From the NCBI GenBank assembly GCA_910579085.1, contig CAJTRU010000061.1:1-22319 (forward strand): 22,319 nucleotides of DNA, given 5' to 3'. The DNA is from an uncultured Lachnospiraceae bacterium (lineage in GTDB: Bacteria; Bacillota; Clostridia; Lachnospirales; Lachnospiraceae). Below are positions 1 through 8,296 of the stretch, in pieces (position 1 is the first letter of the stretch; every line of letters starts with the position of its first letter). The position numbers and the translations under genes were made by a program. Under the pieces are notes generated by a model that saw only the letters and a program-made list of their open reading frames with translations, was not told the DNA's origin and did not search any database.

Positions 1-402
1 ATTAAATATAAATAAAATTATCATTATATTTGAAATTGAATTTAAAATTTTTTGTGAATTTTTTTTAAAATTAATTATTATAAAAATACATAATGATGGG
101 TAAGCAATCATCTGCTGTATACCGCTGGACATGTTTCCACGTATAAATAATGTTATTAAAATTGATAATATAAAATAAATACTAAATATAAAATAATTTA
201 TATTAAATTTAATAATTGTTGTTTTCCATAATAATATATATTGCAACCATATAATAGTTACAGCTGTCCAGGTCCAAATTGTAAAAAATATTTTATAAAC
301 AGGAATATACTCTGAAAATCCCCTCGGATATAAAAAAGCTATTAAAACAAAGTATAATAATAAATCCTGTTTCCCAGTTTTTATTAAATAACTATTTTTC
401 AT
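1..402 (-). CDS. Multi-spanning membrane protein, N-terminal part; probable exopolysaccharide polymerase (Wzy-like), cut by the window edge
   Basis: I read this frame directly: from an ATG at 402-400 to base 1 there are 134 codons and no stop, so the gene continues beyond the window. The ATG lies inside the end of the preceding glycosyltransferase gene (11-base overlap), as in a translationally coupled operon. The product is very hydrophobic (Ile, Phe, Leu, Tyr, Trp), with likely membrane segments near residues 14-25, 38-59, 70-87, 99-112 and from about 124 on, separated by short loops such as RGNMSSG (88-94). A PRGFSEY stretch at 26-32 resembles, from memory, the first loop of Firmicutes O-antigen/EPS polymerases. 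Wzy proteins join repeat units on undecaprenyl diphosphate at the outer face of the membrane. The position in the cluster fits. A Wzx flippase or another polytopic protein cannot be excluded because only the N-terminus is visible. Confidence 0.62.
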   Translation of the reverse strand, partial: MKNSYLIKTGKQDLLLYFVLIAFLYPRGFSEYIPVYKIFFTIWTWTAVTIIWLQYILLWKTTIIKFNINYFIFSIYFILSILITLFIRGNMSSGIQQMIAYPSLCIFIIINFKKNSQKILNSISNIMIILFIFN

Positions 403-1120
403 TTTTTAATGCCTTCTTTAATGTATTTATATGTTCCTGTCCAATTACCCGCATAATCTTTCTTTTTAACATAGTTTTCCTTCCCATCCATGAAGCACTA
501 TAATGATGAATTGAAACCGTATCTTCACACAAAAGATTTTGTAGACCATCACCTGGTGCAACCGGGTCTAAATATCTTGGTGGCAAAATTAAAAACTCTC
601 CTATTTTAACAGGTTCATTACTATATATATAACCCATATCTTCAAGGACTTTGTTATTCAATACAGGACATGCAAAGTTTTCCTTTCTTTCTTCATTAAA
701 TGAAATCTCGTTATACTGGTTCATCATTTGCAAAATAACAGGGCAATCTTTAACAGCACCAAAGCCTAAACCTGTTGTGCATAAATGTCCATATTGCTGT
801 ACTCCTATATAGAACTTATTAAGTCTTAAAAAATCAAGATTTTTAAGCAATTCTACATCTGTATCAAGATATATGCCTCCATTTTCATAAATTATTTTAA
901 GTCTGGCATAATCAGATATAAAAGCCCATGCCTTAGCTTTATACGCATCCCTGGCAAATGGATGACAATTTATATTAAAGTTACCTTCATCCCATTGTTT
1001 TATTTTATAACCTGGGCACTTTTTCTCCCATGATTTTATACATTTCTTCACATCTAAAGGTAAACTTTTCCCACCAAACCAGCAGTAATGTATTATATTT
1101 GGTATCATATATTTTTTCAC
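392..1120 (-). CDS. DXD-motif glycosyltransferase (GT32, capsular polysaccharide type)
   Basis: Cytoplasmic glycosyltransferase expected to add one sugar to the lipid-linked repeat unit. The 242-residue protein has the family opening IPNIIHYCWFGG (residues 6-17), then SDYARL (69-74) and GGIYLDTDVELL with the metal- and nucleotide-sugar-binding DTD at 86-88. This is the layout of the OCH1/GT32 'sugar-binding region containing DXD' family, and the length is normal for bacterial capsule members. The reading frame opens with GTG at 1120, three bases after an AGGGA box. The ATG at 1108 (residue 5) is a possible alternative start but lies about 15 bases from that box. It follows a 112-base gap, the longest in the operon, and overlaps the start of the membrane protein downstream. 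Donor and acceptor cannot be told from sequence. Confidence 0.85.
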   Translation of the reverse strand: MKKYMIPNIIHYCWFGGKSLPLDVKKCIKSWEKKCPGYKIKQWDEGNFNINCHPFARDAYKAKAWAFISDYARLKIIYENGGIYLDTDVELLKNLDFLRLNKFYIGVQQYGHLCTTGLGFGAVKDCPVILQMMNQYNEISFNEERKENFACPVLNNKVLEDMGYIYSNEPVKIGEFLILPPRYLDPVAPGDGLQNLLCEDTVSIHHYSASWMGRKTMLKRKIMRVIGQEHINTLKKALKNEK

Positions 1121-1232
1121 TGTCCCTAATTAACTTTTATGCTATTTTTAGTTTTCTAAATTCCTGCCTTGCATTTTTTCAGAAAATTTTTGTGAAATGC
1201 TTTTAAATATTTTTATTTCAACACAAATTTGC

Positions 1233-1796
1233 TTAATGTAACATTGGTGCTGTACCACACTGGTAAGTAACTTCTGGATTTCTCTTTCGTATAAATTTTG
1301 CAGGTATTCCACCCCAGACTTCAAATGCAGGTATATCTTTTGTCACAACTGCACCTGCTGCAACAACTGCACCATCACCAATAGTAACTCCTTGTAAAAT
1401 AATTGCACCTGTCCCAATCCAACAATGATGTCCAATGTTTATTGGTAAAAACGAAGCTTTAAACTCTGGGTCATCTATATTATGGCTGCCTGTTATTAAT
1501 TTTGCATGACTACTTATATTTGTATTATCTCCTACTGTTATTCCGCCTCTGGCATCTAAATCAGCAAACCATCCAACAGCAATATTATTTGCCAATTCCA
1601 GACCCTTTGGAAATAATACATCTGTCCGCCTGTAAATAACTGTATTTTTTCCAATTTTTGCACCTAATATCTTGTAGAACCATTTTCTTAAATGACGGCT
1701 AGGTATTTTATTCACAAATACATTACCAAATAATACAACCGGGTAATAAATATACTTAATTGGTTTACTCATTTGCTGGTTTATAGGTTTATACAT
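1233..1796 (-). CDS. Hexapeptide-repeat (left-handed beta-helix) acyltransferase, probable sugar O-acetyltransferase
   Basis: This 187-residue protein has a short N-terminal helical part (PVVLFGNVFVNKIPSRHLRKW) followed by hexapeptide turns such as IGKNTV, VGDNTN, INIGHHCWIGTGAIIL and VTIGDGAVVAAGAVVTKDIP. It ends in the GGIPAKFIRKRN cap common to the WcaF/NodL/maltose-acetyltransferase group. The TGSHNIDDPEF stretch holds the histidine that in this family sits at the acetyl-CoA site. It would transfer an acetyl group from acetyl-CoA to a sugar of the repeat unit, working as a trimer. The start is an ATG with AGAGGA seven bases upstream. It lies 19 bases after the frameshifted acyltransferase gene and appears intact, so the locus may still make one acyltransferase of this fold. 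Confidence 0.85.
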   Translation of the reverse strand: MYKPINQQMSKPIKYIYYPVVLFGNVFVNKIPSRHLRKWFYKILGAKIGKNTVIYRRTDVLFPKGLELANNIAVGWFADLDARGGITVGDNTNISSHAKLITGSHNIDDPEFKASFLPINIGHHCWIGTGAIILQGVTIGDGAVVAAGAVVTKDIPAFEVWGGIPAKFIRKRNPEVTYQCGTAPMLH

Positions 1797-1815
1797 TTTC
1801 TTATCCTCTTACTTT

Positions 1816-2423
1816 CTAGTCTGTTATTAAATTTCTCTTTAATTTAGCAGGGCAGCCTGTATATACCCCATTTCCAGTTAAACTGCCTGTAACAACTGTA
1901 TTAGCCCCAATAACACAATTTTCTTCTATTTTTACACCACTCGTTATAACCACATTAGTTCCACACCATACAAAACTTCCAATAGAAACTGACGCTATTT
2001 TATACCTATTTATAGAATGTTTTACACCGTCTGTAATATCATGGTCATGGTCATATAATGAAACATTAGAACCAAAAATACTATTTTCTCCAATATTTAT
2101 ACGTTGCTTTGCAACAACCCTGCAATATGTGTTAAAATAACAATCCTTTTGTATTTCAATAATTCCACCATCTGTTACATCCAATGTACAGTAATCTTCT
2201 AAATATACGCCACTATGTAAAATGATTTTCCCCCCCCACTAGAAATTTTAACTAAACATCTTTTTCCTATATACACTGGTTTTCTACAAAAAATTTTTAC
2301 TGAAAAATTTTTGCCATAATATATTTTAAATAAAATAATACGTATAAAATTCCTTGTCCATTTTATAATTTTTTCACAAAGAAAACGAATTGTTTTACTA
2401 TTCTTATCAACTAGTTCTAACAT
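1816..2423 (-). pseudogene. Second hexapeptide-repeat acyltransferase, split by a frameshift at a run of eight G
   Basis: Two adjacent frames make up one gene. The first (2423-2199) encodes an N-terminal helical part and the first beta-helix turn, up to CLVKISSGGGK, then runs into a stop. The second (open from the G run, stop at 1816) carries the rest of the helix: EIQKDC, INIGENSIFGSNVSLYDHDHD, VWCGTNVVITSGVKIEENCVIGANTVVTGS and the PAKL cap. The frame changes at 2230-2237, eight C on the plus strand. I translated the alternatives: nine or six G join the halves as SGGGKIILHSGVYL and give about 202 residues, the usual size for this family; seven G hits a stop within a few codons. The gene is therefore off as written. 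It could be a genuine mutation, a phase-variable switch, or a base-calling error in a homopolymer. Confidence 0.8.
2230..2237. repeat. Homopolymer run of eight C (G8 on the coding strand)
   Basis: Eight consecutive C on the plus strand inside the acyltransferase gene, in otherwise AT-rich DNA. It is the exact point where the two halves of the gene change frame. Mononucleotide runs of this length are prone to slipped-strand mispairing. Confidence 0.9.
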
Positions 2424-2448
2424 GATATATCTCTTTCTTTGATTTTAT

Positions 2449-3099
2449 TTATTTTCCAAAAAATTTATCCTCTAACATAAGACACCAGCAATGGTATATT
2501 GGAAGATGTAATTCCTGTACCATATAAGTTTCCGTTTCTGGTGCTTTAACTGTTATATCTGCCATATGTGCAAGCTCACCCCCTCCAGCACCTGTAAGAC
2601 CTATAATCTTAATATCAAGTGCTTTAGCCACAATTGCTGCATTAATTATATTTTTGCTATTACCTGATGTCGAAATCCCTAAAAAAACATCTCCTGGTCT
2701 TCCAAAACCAAATAACTGCTGTGCAAATACTCCAAGCCCGTCAACATCATTAATGTATGCTGTACTAAGGGCTTCATGTGCAACAAGTGGTACTGCCATC
2801 AAAGAACATTCAAGATTTTCTGACAATGCCTTCCCTCGTACAGGGTCAATAGATTTTAGTTTTCTTGCAAACTCTTTACTTACTGGGCGTGGGCTATTAA
2901 ACCGTTTCATTAGTTCTCCTACAATATGTTCTGAATCAGCCGCTGAACCACCATTGCCTGCAACTAAAAGTTTTCCTTCATTTTTATAACATTCTTCCAT
3001 TATTATATATGCATCTATAAAATCTTCTTTTATTACCTCAAGTGCAGGATACCTTTTAAAAAGTAAATTAACATGTTTCTGTAACCTTATGTCAAACAT
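2449..3099 (-). CDS. gmhA: Sedoheptulose-7-phosphate isomerase (phosphoheptose isomerase)
   Basis: First enzyme of nucleotide-activated heptose synthesis: it converts sedoheptulose 7-phosphate from the pentose phosphate pathway to D-glycero-D-manno-heptose 7-phosphate. The single SIS domain carries GNGGSAADSEHIVGEL near residue 49, SLMAVPLVAHEALSTAY, the phosphate-binding GISTSGNSKNI and, near the C-terminus, the QELHLPIYH segment with the catalytic-site His typical of GmhA. About 216 residues is a little longer than the proteobacterial enzyme (about 190) because of an insert after the first motif. An in-frame GTG lies at 3102, but the GGGGGA box is better spaced (7 bases) from the ATG at 3099, so I start there. 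It is 21 bases downstream of the fused nucleotidyltransferase-phosphatase gene that performs later steps of the same pathway. Confidence 0.92.
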   Translation of the reverse strand: MFDIRLQKHVNLLFKRYPALEVIKEDFIDAYIIMEECYKNEGKLLVAGNGGSAADSEHIVGELMKRFNSPRPVSKEFARKLKSIDPVRGKALSENLECSLMAVPLVAHEALSTAYINDVDGLGVFAQQLFGFGRPGDVFLGISTSGNSKNIINAAIVAKALDIKIIGLTGAGGGELAHMADITVKAPETETYMVQELHLPIYHCWCLMLEDKFFGK

Positions 3100-3120
3100 C
3101 ACCTAATCCCCCAGACCAGA

Positions 3121-4416
3121 TTATATTTCATTTATAACATTTCTTGTAAAATCTTGTAATGAAGTTACTGTTATATCCTGGCCATATTCTCCTGTTCCGA
3201 TTAAAACAGTTTTACACCCAACAGTTTTTCCAGCCTCTATATCGTTCATACTATCTCCTGCTATCCATGATTTTTTAAGGTCAATATTAAAATCCATGGC
3301 TGCCTGCAATAACATTCCTGGATTTGGTTTGCGGCATTCACATTTAATTTTTAGTTCTGTAATTTCCCCTTTAAATCCTTTATCTGGATGATGTGGGCAG
3401 AAATAGATTGCATCCAAGTAAGCACCTTTATATCCAAGTAATGTTTCCATTTTATTGTGTATTTTATAAAGCCCTTTAAAACTAAGCCCGCCACGGGCTA
3501 TAACTGGCTGGTTTGTTACAACAATAGCAAGATAGCCAGAATCATTAATATCTTTAATTGCTTCCGCAACACCATCTATAAGGTCAAATTCATTAATATT
3601 ACGTAGGAAACCACAATACTTATTAATTGTTCCATCCCTGTCAAGGAAAACTGCTTTTTGTTTATTTTTTAAGTTTCTGGCTTTTATTCTGCCTTTACTG
3701 TAATCTTCACAGACAGAATAAAATCTTTCTGGTGTACCCATATCCTTTACATACTCTGGACTGTTATAACAGAACATTTTGCCTGTTCCTGCAAGTGGTT
3801 TTAAAATCTGACGGTCTAAATCAATTTTTTTTGTATCTGTTTTTATATCTAATAATCCAGGATTTATCACATGAAGACCTGCATTTACACAATTTTTATA
3901 ATACCTTGGTCTGTTATCCTCCTTTGAAACCCATTGCAAAACCGAACCATCTGTACCAGTAATAACAATTCCGCTATCATAAGGATGGCTATTAGGATGT
4001 GTAAATAATGTCACAAGCCCATCATTTTTTTTATGAAATAAAACAAATCTGTTAAAATCAATATCAAACATAATATCAGCATTTAATAAAAGAAAATCTT
4101 CCGTAAGTCTTTCTTTTATTTTAAACAATGCACCTGCATTTCCAAGTGGTTCTTCTTCAAAATAATATTCAATTTTTACACCAAAAGGCTTTTTTGTAAC
4201 AGGAGAAATCCCCGAGCCATCACCAAAATAATCTGTTATAACACTACCTAAATAGCTTATTGTAATAATTATATCTGTAAATCCCTGCATTCTTAAACAT
4301 TCTATTTCATGTTCCAGGACAGGTTTATTATCAATTTTTAACATTGGCTTTGGAATATTATTTGTAATAGATGAAATACGTGTACCTTTTCCTCCTGCCA
4401 TTATTACTGTTTTCAT
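3121..4416 (-). CDS. Bifunctional heptose-1-phosphate guanylyltransferase / heptose-1,7-bisphosphate phosphatase (HddC-GmhB fusion)
   Basis: Two enzymes in one 431-residue chain. Residues 1-235 are a sugar-nucleotidyltransferase: MAGGKGTR (6-13) binds the nucleotide, NIPKPML (20-26) and LLNADIMFD (112-116) give the sugar-phosphate and metal sites. Residues about 250-425 are an HAD-IIIA phosphatase of the GmhB/histidinol-phosphatase type: FLDRDGT with nucleophile D259 and D261, a zinc loop C340-x-H342 ... C359-x-C361, and GDSMND (D388, D392). In the heptose context these are HddC (NTP + heptose-1-P to NDP-heptose, GTP expected) and GmhB (removal of the 7-phosphate). The order in the chain is opposite to the reaction order. 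An in-frame TTG precedes, but AAAGGGA six bases upstream favours the ATG at 4416. GTP rather than another nucleotide is inferred from the GDP-sugar dehydratase in the same operon. Confidence 0.85.
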   Translation of the reverse strand: MKTVIMAGGKGTRISSITNNIPKPMLKIDNKPVLEHEIECLRMQGFTDIIITISYLGSVITDYFGDGSGISPVTKKPFGVKIEYYFEEEPLGNAGALFKIKERLTEDFLLLNADIMFDIDFNRFVLFHKKNDGLVTLFTHPNSHPYDSGIVITGTDGSVLQWVSKEDNRPRYYKNCVNAGLHVINPGLLDIKTDTKKIDLDRQILKPLAGTGKMFCYNSPEYVKDMGTPERFYSVCEDYSKGRIKARNLKNKQKAVFLDRDGTINKYCGFLRNINEFDLIDGVAEAIKDINDSGYLAIVVTNQPVIARGGLSFKGLYKIHNKMETLLGYKGAYLDAIYFCPHHPDKGFKGEITELKIKCECRKPNPGMLLQAAMDFNIDLKKSWIAGDSMNDIEAGKTVGCKTVLIGTGEYGQDITVTSLQDFTRNVINEI

Positions 4417-4444
4417 TTCCAATCCCTTTCCTTAAAATTGAATT

Positions 4445-5590
4445 TTATATGTTATCTTTTTCTTGTTTTTGTATAGCATTTATATAAAACTTTAAATACC
4501 TATTTGAAAACACTCTGAAAGAAAATTCTTCATTGTAACATTTTAATGCTGCTTCTTCCATTTTGATACGCTTTTCCTTATGGGTAATTAAATATATAAT
4601 CTTTTTGGCAAGCTGTCCTGGATTACGTGGTTCTGCCAAAAAACCATTCTTTCCATCCTCAACTATTTCCACTGTACCATCTACTGACGTTGCCACAACT
4701 GTTTTTCCTACAGAAAATGCTTCAATAGGTGTAAGAGGAAGCCCTTCCCATAATGAACTTAAAACTATGAAATCCATTTGTTTCATAAGATTTTGTATAT
4801 CACTTCTGTATCCCATAAAATGTATATAACCTGATAAACCTTTATCTGCCACAAGTTTTTTTAATTTATTCTCATTTTCACCACATCCAATAATTAGAAA
4901 TCTTGCTTCTTTACACCTATCTAATACAAAAGGAACTGCTTCTATAAAATATTCAAAACCCTTCTGTTCTGATAATCTTCCAATATTACCAATTAATATA
5001 TATCCATTTTTTTTAAGTCCGCTTAATAATTTATCTTTTGTAATACTGTTATTAAATGGCATTACTGCATTGTGTATTACTGTTATATTATGAATTTTAA
5101 ATATATCTTCAAGATTTTTCTTAACCATTTCCCCACAAGACACAAGGTTGCAATTTCTGTATGAATATCTTGTTAATAACTTTCTGTTATAAAATGTATT
5201 ATGCGAAGTATTAATAAAACAACATTTCTTATCAAAACCTGTAATTCTGGTATAAAAAGCTGCCATTCTGTGATGTGTATGGATTATTGTAATTTTTTCA
5301 TCTTTTATAATCCTGCTTAATATTTTTATGACTTTAAACATTACTAAAGGCGATTTTGATTCAATATCAGGAATTTTATAAAATTTGACTTTTATTTCTT
5401 TTAAAATATCAGTCCTGAATCCATCTGAACAACACACAATAATATTGCCAGCATATGGTTTTAAAATTTTAATAAGCTGTAATATGACATTTTCTGTACC
5501 TGCATGTTGAGTTGACCTTGAAAAGAAAAGTATATTTTGTTTTGTAAGCACTTTGCTTGCTTTTCTATTTACTTCCTCTATTATCTCCAT
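4445..5590 (-). CDS. Glycosyltransferase family 4 (GT-B fold)
   Basis: A 381-residue retaining glycosyltransferase of the GT4 group, cytoplasmic and membrane-associated. The N-terminal domain starts with ILFFSRSTQHAGTENVILQLI, a glycine-rich acceptor-side loop. The C-terminal domain has GNIGRLSEQKGFEYFIEAV, FMGYRSDIQNLMKQMDFIV and the donor-binding EGLPLTPIEAFSVGKTVV with the E-x7-E pattern, then DGTVEIVEDGKNGFL. The start codon overlaps the stop of the upstream GT26 gene by one base (TAATG), so the two are translationally coupled. It probably adds a heptose, 6-deoxyheptose or hexose to the growing repeat unit; the donor is not readable from sequence. Confidence 0.88.
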   Translation of the reverse strand: MEIIEEVNRKASKVLTKQNILFFSRSTQHAGTENVILQLIKILKPYAGNIIVCCSDGFRTDILKEIKVKFYKIPDIESKSPLVMFKVIKILSRIIKDEKITIIHTHHRMAAFYTRITGFDKKCCFINTSHNTFYNRKLLTRYSYRNCNLVSCGEMVKKNLEDIFKIHNITVIHNAVMPFNNSITKDKLLSGLKKNGYILIGNIGRLSEQKGFEYFIEAVPFVLDRCKEARFLIIGCGENENKLKKLVADKGLSGYIHFMGYRSDIQNLMKQMDFIVLSSLWEGLPLTPIEAFSVGKTVVATSVDGTVEIVEDGKNGFLAEPRNPGQLAKKIIYLITHKEKRIKMEEAALKCYNEEFSFRVFSNRYLKFYINAIQKQEKDNI

Positions 5591-6342
5591 TACTTTTTCT
5601 TCCTATATTTCCATGCGAGTTTAAATATTTTCATATCATCTATAATATAACGTTTAAACATACGTTTAGGGTCTTGTATTATACGGAAAAGCCATTCAAG
5701 ACCGCTGTGTCTCATCCATTCTGGTGCACGTTTTACATTACCTGCTGCAAAGTCAATTGATGCCCCTATTGAAAAAGACATAGGTATTTTATATTTATCC
5801 ATATTTTCATAAATAAAAATATCCTGCTTAGGAACTCCCATTCCCACAAAAAGCAAATCTGCCCCAGAATTTGCAAGTATCTGGTTAATATGATTAATTT
5901 CTTTTTTATCTTTTTCAAATCCTAATGGTGGTGAATATGTTCCAGCTATTTTTAATCCATGATAACGCTTTTTTAATCTCTTTGCTGCTTCATCAGCAAC
6001 TCCTGGTGCTGCTCCAAGAAGAAAAATTCTATAACCTTTTTTCGCTGAAATCTCACATAAATCAAATATAAGGTCTGAACCACATATTTTTTCTTTTACA
6101 GGCGTATTGTAAAATTTTGAAATCCAGATAAGGGGATGGCCATCTGTAAGCAAAAGTTCTGCATTATTGCATATTTTTCTGAAATATGGGTCTTTTTCAA
6201 TTCTTACAATCTGGTCAACATTTGGTGTAATTACATGTCCTGTTTTTTTCTCACATATAAATGATTCTATATATTCTATTGCCTCATTCTTTGTTATATT
6301 GTCCAGATATGTATTCATAAACTTTATCCGGTTTAATGGCAT
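5590..6342 (-). CDS. WecB/TagA/CpsF family glycosyltransferase (GT26)
   Basis: About 250 residues, the normal length for GT26 enzymes, which transfer N-acetylmannosamine or a related sugar to a polyprenyl-diphosphate-linked acceptor, usually the second sugar of a repeat unit or teichoic acid linkage. Visible family marks are VITPNVDQIVRI, the LLTDGHPLIW segment holding the conserved Asp, FLLGAAPGVADEAAKRL, the GADLLFVGMGVPKQDIFI core and the C-terminal RAPEWMRHSGLEWLFRI with the basic tail (RMFKRY) thought to dock on the membrane. Two ATGs are possible: the one at 6348 is only about two bases from AGGAGG, the one at 6342 has eight bases, so I chose 6342. It sits 22 bases after the 4,6-dehydratase gene. 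Confidence 0.88.
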   Translation of the reverse strand: MPLNRIKFMNTYLDNITKNEAIEYIESFICEKKTGHVITPNVDQIVRIEKDPYFRKICNNAELLLTDGHPLIWISKFYNTPVKEKICGSDLIFDLCEISAKKGYRIFLLGAAPGVADEAAKRLKKRYHGLKIAGTYSPPLGFEKDKKEINHINQILANSGADLLFVGMGVPKQDIFIYENMDKYKIPMSFSIGASIDFAAGNVKRAPEWMRHSGLEWLFRIIQDPKRMFKRYIIDDMKIFKLAWKYRKKK

Positions 6343-6364
6343 AACCATACCCTCCTTAAACCTA

Positions 6365-7408
6365 TTAACGCGTAAGGAAATTTGTACCTCCGCCTGCTGA
6401 AATTCTTTCCCTCCAGTAATCTAAAAGGTCATGCATAGTTGTTTCAAAGCTAATTTCAGGCTTCCATCCTGTATGTTTTTTAAATTTATGGCAATCTGGT
6501 ACTTGTAAATCGGCATCAATAGGACGTAAACGTTCTGGGTCAGTTACTATTTTTATTTCATCTTTTTTTGTTGAATACGAAATTAAAGACTTTAGTGTAT
6601 CACCTACTTTACAAGTATAAGAGCCTCCTATATTATAATATTCTCCTGCGGCTGGATTGATTGTTACAAGCATATAATATGCCCTAACAGCATCCCTTAC
6701 ATCAGCATAAGTACGTAAAGAATCCAAATTCCCAACTTTAACTTCTGGTTTTATCAGCCCAGCTTCAATCATAGCTATCTGTTTTGCAAATGTTGATTCA
6801 TGAAAAACATCACCCCGCCGTGGTCCTGTATGTGTAAACATTCTGGTGGTCATTACTGTCATGCCATAAGCTTCTGCATAATATCTGCCAAGCAAGTCTG
6901 TACCAACCTTTGATATTGCATATGGTGACGCTGGATGAAACGGACATTCTTCATGTATTCCTGTATCTGGTTTCTTTTCTGCTGGAATCTTTCCAAATAC
7001 TTCTGATGATGCACATACATGTATGACAGGCTTATAGCTTGTGTCTGCTTCCATTGCTGCATGAAATGCTTCAAGCAGGCGGCAAGTCCCAAGTATATTA
7101 GTATTTAAAGTATCTATAGGTGCAGTAAAACTTGTAAGGGGATAACTCTGCGCTGCCAGATGGAATACATAATCTGGCTTTAATTTGTTTACAACTTTCA
7201 TTAAAGAAACCTGGTCATTTAAATCTGCATATTCAAAATACAAACGTTCTTTTCTGTTTGCCCTGCCGAGAAGGTGGCTGACATTATCAAGAGGACTTCT
7301 CCAGCGGCATACACCATAAACATCCCACTCTGTATTTTCTAAAAGAAAATCAGCAAGATGTGAACCTACCATGCCTGTAATTCCTGTAATTAATGCCTTA
7401 ATTGCCAT
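6365..7408 (-). CDS. GDP-mannose 4,6-dehydratase family enzyme, probably GDP-heptose 4,6-dehydratase (DmhA-like)
   Basis: Short-chain dehydrogenase/reductase of 347 residues. GITGMVGSHLADFL (9-22) is the dinucleotide-binding glycine motif, CASSEVFG (132-139) carries the Ser and the Glu (E136) that mark 4,6-dehydratases as opposed to epimerases, and Y163-xxx-K167 is the catalytic pair. TRMFTHTGPRRGD and the C-terminal RLRPIDADLQVPD match the GDP-mannose dehydratase branch. With hddA, gmhA and the HddC-GmhB fusion in the same operon, the substrate is likely GDP-D-glycero-alpha-D-manno-heptose, as for DmhA of Yersinia and WcbK-type enzymes of capsule loci. GDP-mannose is the alternative, but no mannose-pathway gene is visible here. 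GGAGG lies nine bases before the ATG, and the start overlaps the end of the reductase gene by 11 bases. Confidence 0.82.
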   Translation of the reverse strand: MAIKALITGITGMVGSHLADFLLENTEWDVYGVCRWRSPLDNVSHLLGRANRKERLYFEYADLNDQVSLMKVVNKLKPDYVFHLAAQSYPLTSFTAPIDTLNTNILGTCRLLEAFHAAMEADTSYKPVIHVCASSEVFGKIPAEKKPDTGIHEECPFHPASPYAISKVGTDLLGRYYAEAYGMTVMTTRMFTHTGPRRGDVFHESTFAKQIAMIEAGLIKPEVKVGNLDSLRTYADVRDAVRAYYMLVTINPAAGEYYNIGGSYTCKVGDTLKSLISYSTKKDEIKIVTDPERLRPIDADLQVPDCHKFKKHTGWKPEISFETTMHDLLDYWRERISAGGGTNFLTR

Positions 7409-8264
7409 TTTTAATATCCTCCAACTCTTTTTTTATTTTTTCAGTAAAAGTATTATCTTCTATTATCTGGTATTTTTGCATATACAAGCTTTTCATCTGG
7501 GTAATTTCAGGCCTGTTTACATAAAACTTTTTGCCAGGATATAAAATATTATATTTTAGCTTTCCATTATAAAACCTGTTTATTTCATCAGCTATGCGTA
7601 CACGGCTTACCAGTTCCTTTCCTGCTACATTTATTACTGGAAATTTGTAATTATCCCAATTTTGTATAAACCATGTTACAACATTTACAACATCATGTAC
7701 TGATATGCAATTTCTATAAAATGGATGGTATATTTCTGCCGTCTTTCCAGATTTAATACATGACAGACAATAAGATATGAAACGGTCTTCTGCTGATACC
7801 ACATACGAAAGACGAATTGCTTTAAAATACTTATTGGTGTTGAATTTATCCTCTACTGCCTGCTTCATACGTCCATATGAAGTCAATGGAACAGTTTCAG
7901 ATTTTTCTGTATAAATTTTCCCTGGGACATTGCCAAAAACTGCATCACTTGAAAAAAATAAAACTTTACATTTTCTTTTTATTGCTTCTGTTATAAAAAA
8001 TAGAGTACCATCAACATTAACTTGCCAGCATAAATCAAATTCTTCAGCACACTGGTCTGGTCCAGAAATTGCTGCTGTAAAAATAATATAATCAATATTA
8101 TCCAATGAACTATAATCAAACCTGGCTGGTTCTGACAAATCAAGCATAATATCAGATTTTGTCCTGCCTATTTTTAAAATTCTGTTAATTTCTGGTTTAT
8201 TTTTAAAACTATCTACCAGAAATCCTGCAATATATCCTGAACTTCCTGTTATTGCAATATTCAT
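7398..8264 (-). CDS. RmlD-type NAD(P)-dependent sugar-nucleotide reductase
   Basis: A 288-residue SDR protein. ITGSSGYIAGFLVDSF is the nucleotide-binding motif near the N-terminus; ISGPDQCAEEFDLCWQVNVDGT, VLFFSSDAVFG and TSYGRMKQAVED (Tyr-x3-Lys catalytic pair) follow the pattern of RmlD/4-ketoreductases. It would reduce the 4-keto-6-deoxy intermediate made by the neighbouring dehydratase, giving a GDP-6-deoxyheptose (a DmhB-like role); an epimerase-reductase activity is also possible. The tight 11-base overlap with the dehydratase gene supports consecutive steps. The start ATG has AAAGGAA about eight bases upstream and lies 32 bases after hddA. The product's stereochemistry cannot be inferred from sequence. 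Confidence 0.75.
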   Translation of the reverse strand: MNIAITGSSGYIAGFLVDSFKNKPEINRILKIGRTKSDIMLDLSEPARFDYSSLDNIDYIIFTAAISGPDQCAEEFDLCWQVNVDGTLFFITEAIKRKCKVLFFSSDAVFGNVPGKIYTEKSETVPLTSYGRMKQAVEDKFNTNKYFKAIRLSYVVSAEDRFISYCLSCIKSGKTAEIYHPFYRNCISVHDVVNVVTWFIQNWDNYKFPVINVAGKELVSRVRIADEINRFYNGKLKYNILYPGKKFYVNRPEITQMKSLYMQKYQIIEDNTFTEKIKKELEDIKNGN

Positions 8265-8296
8265 TCTATTTTCCTTTCCCCCAGTGAAATAGTTAT

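Noticed and set aside
1121..1232. 112-base gap in the polysaccharide operon with a GCATTT...AAATGC hairpin
   Set aside because: The stem is short and interrupted, has no clear T run on the transcribed side, and no well-spaced promoter was found, so I do not call a terminator or internal promoter.
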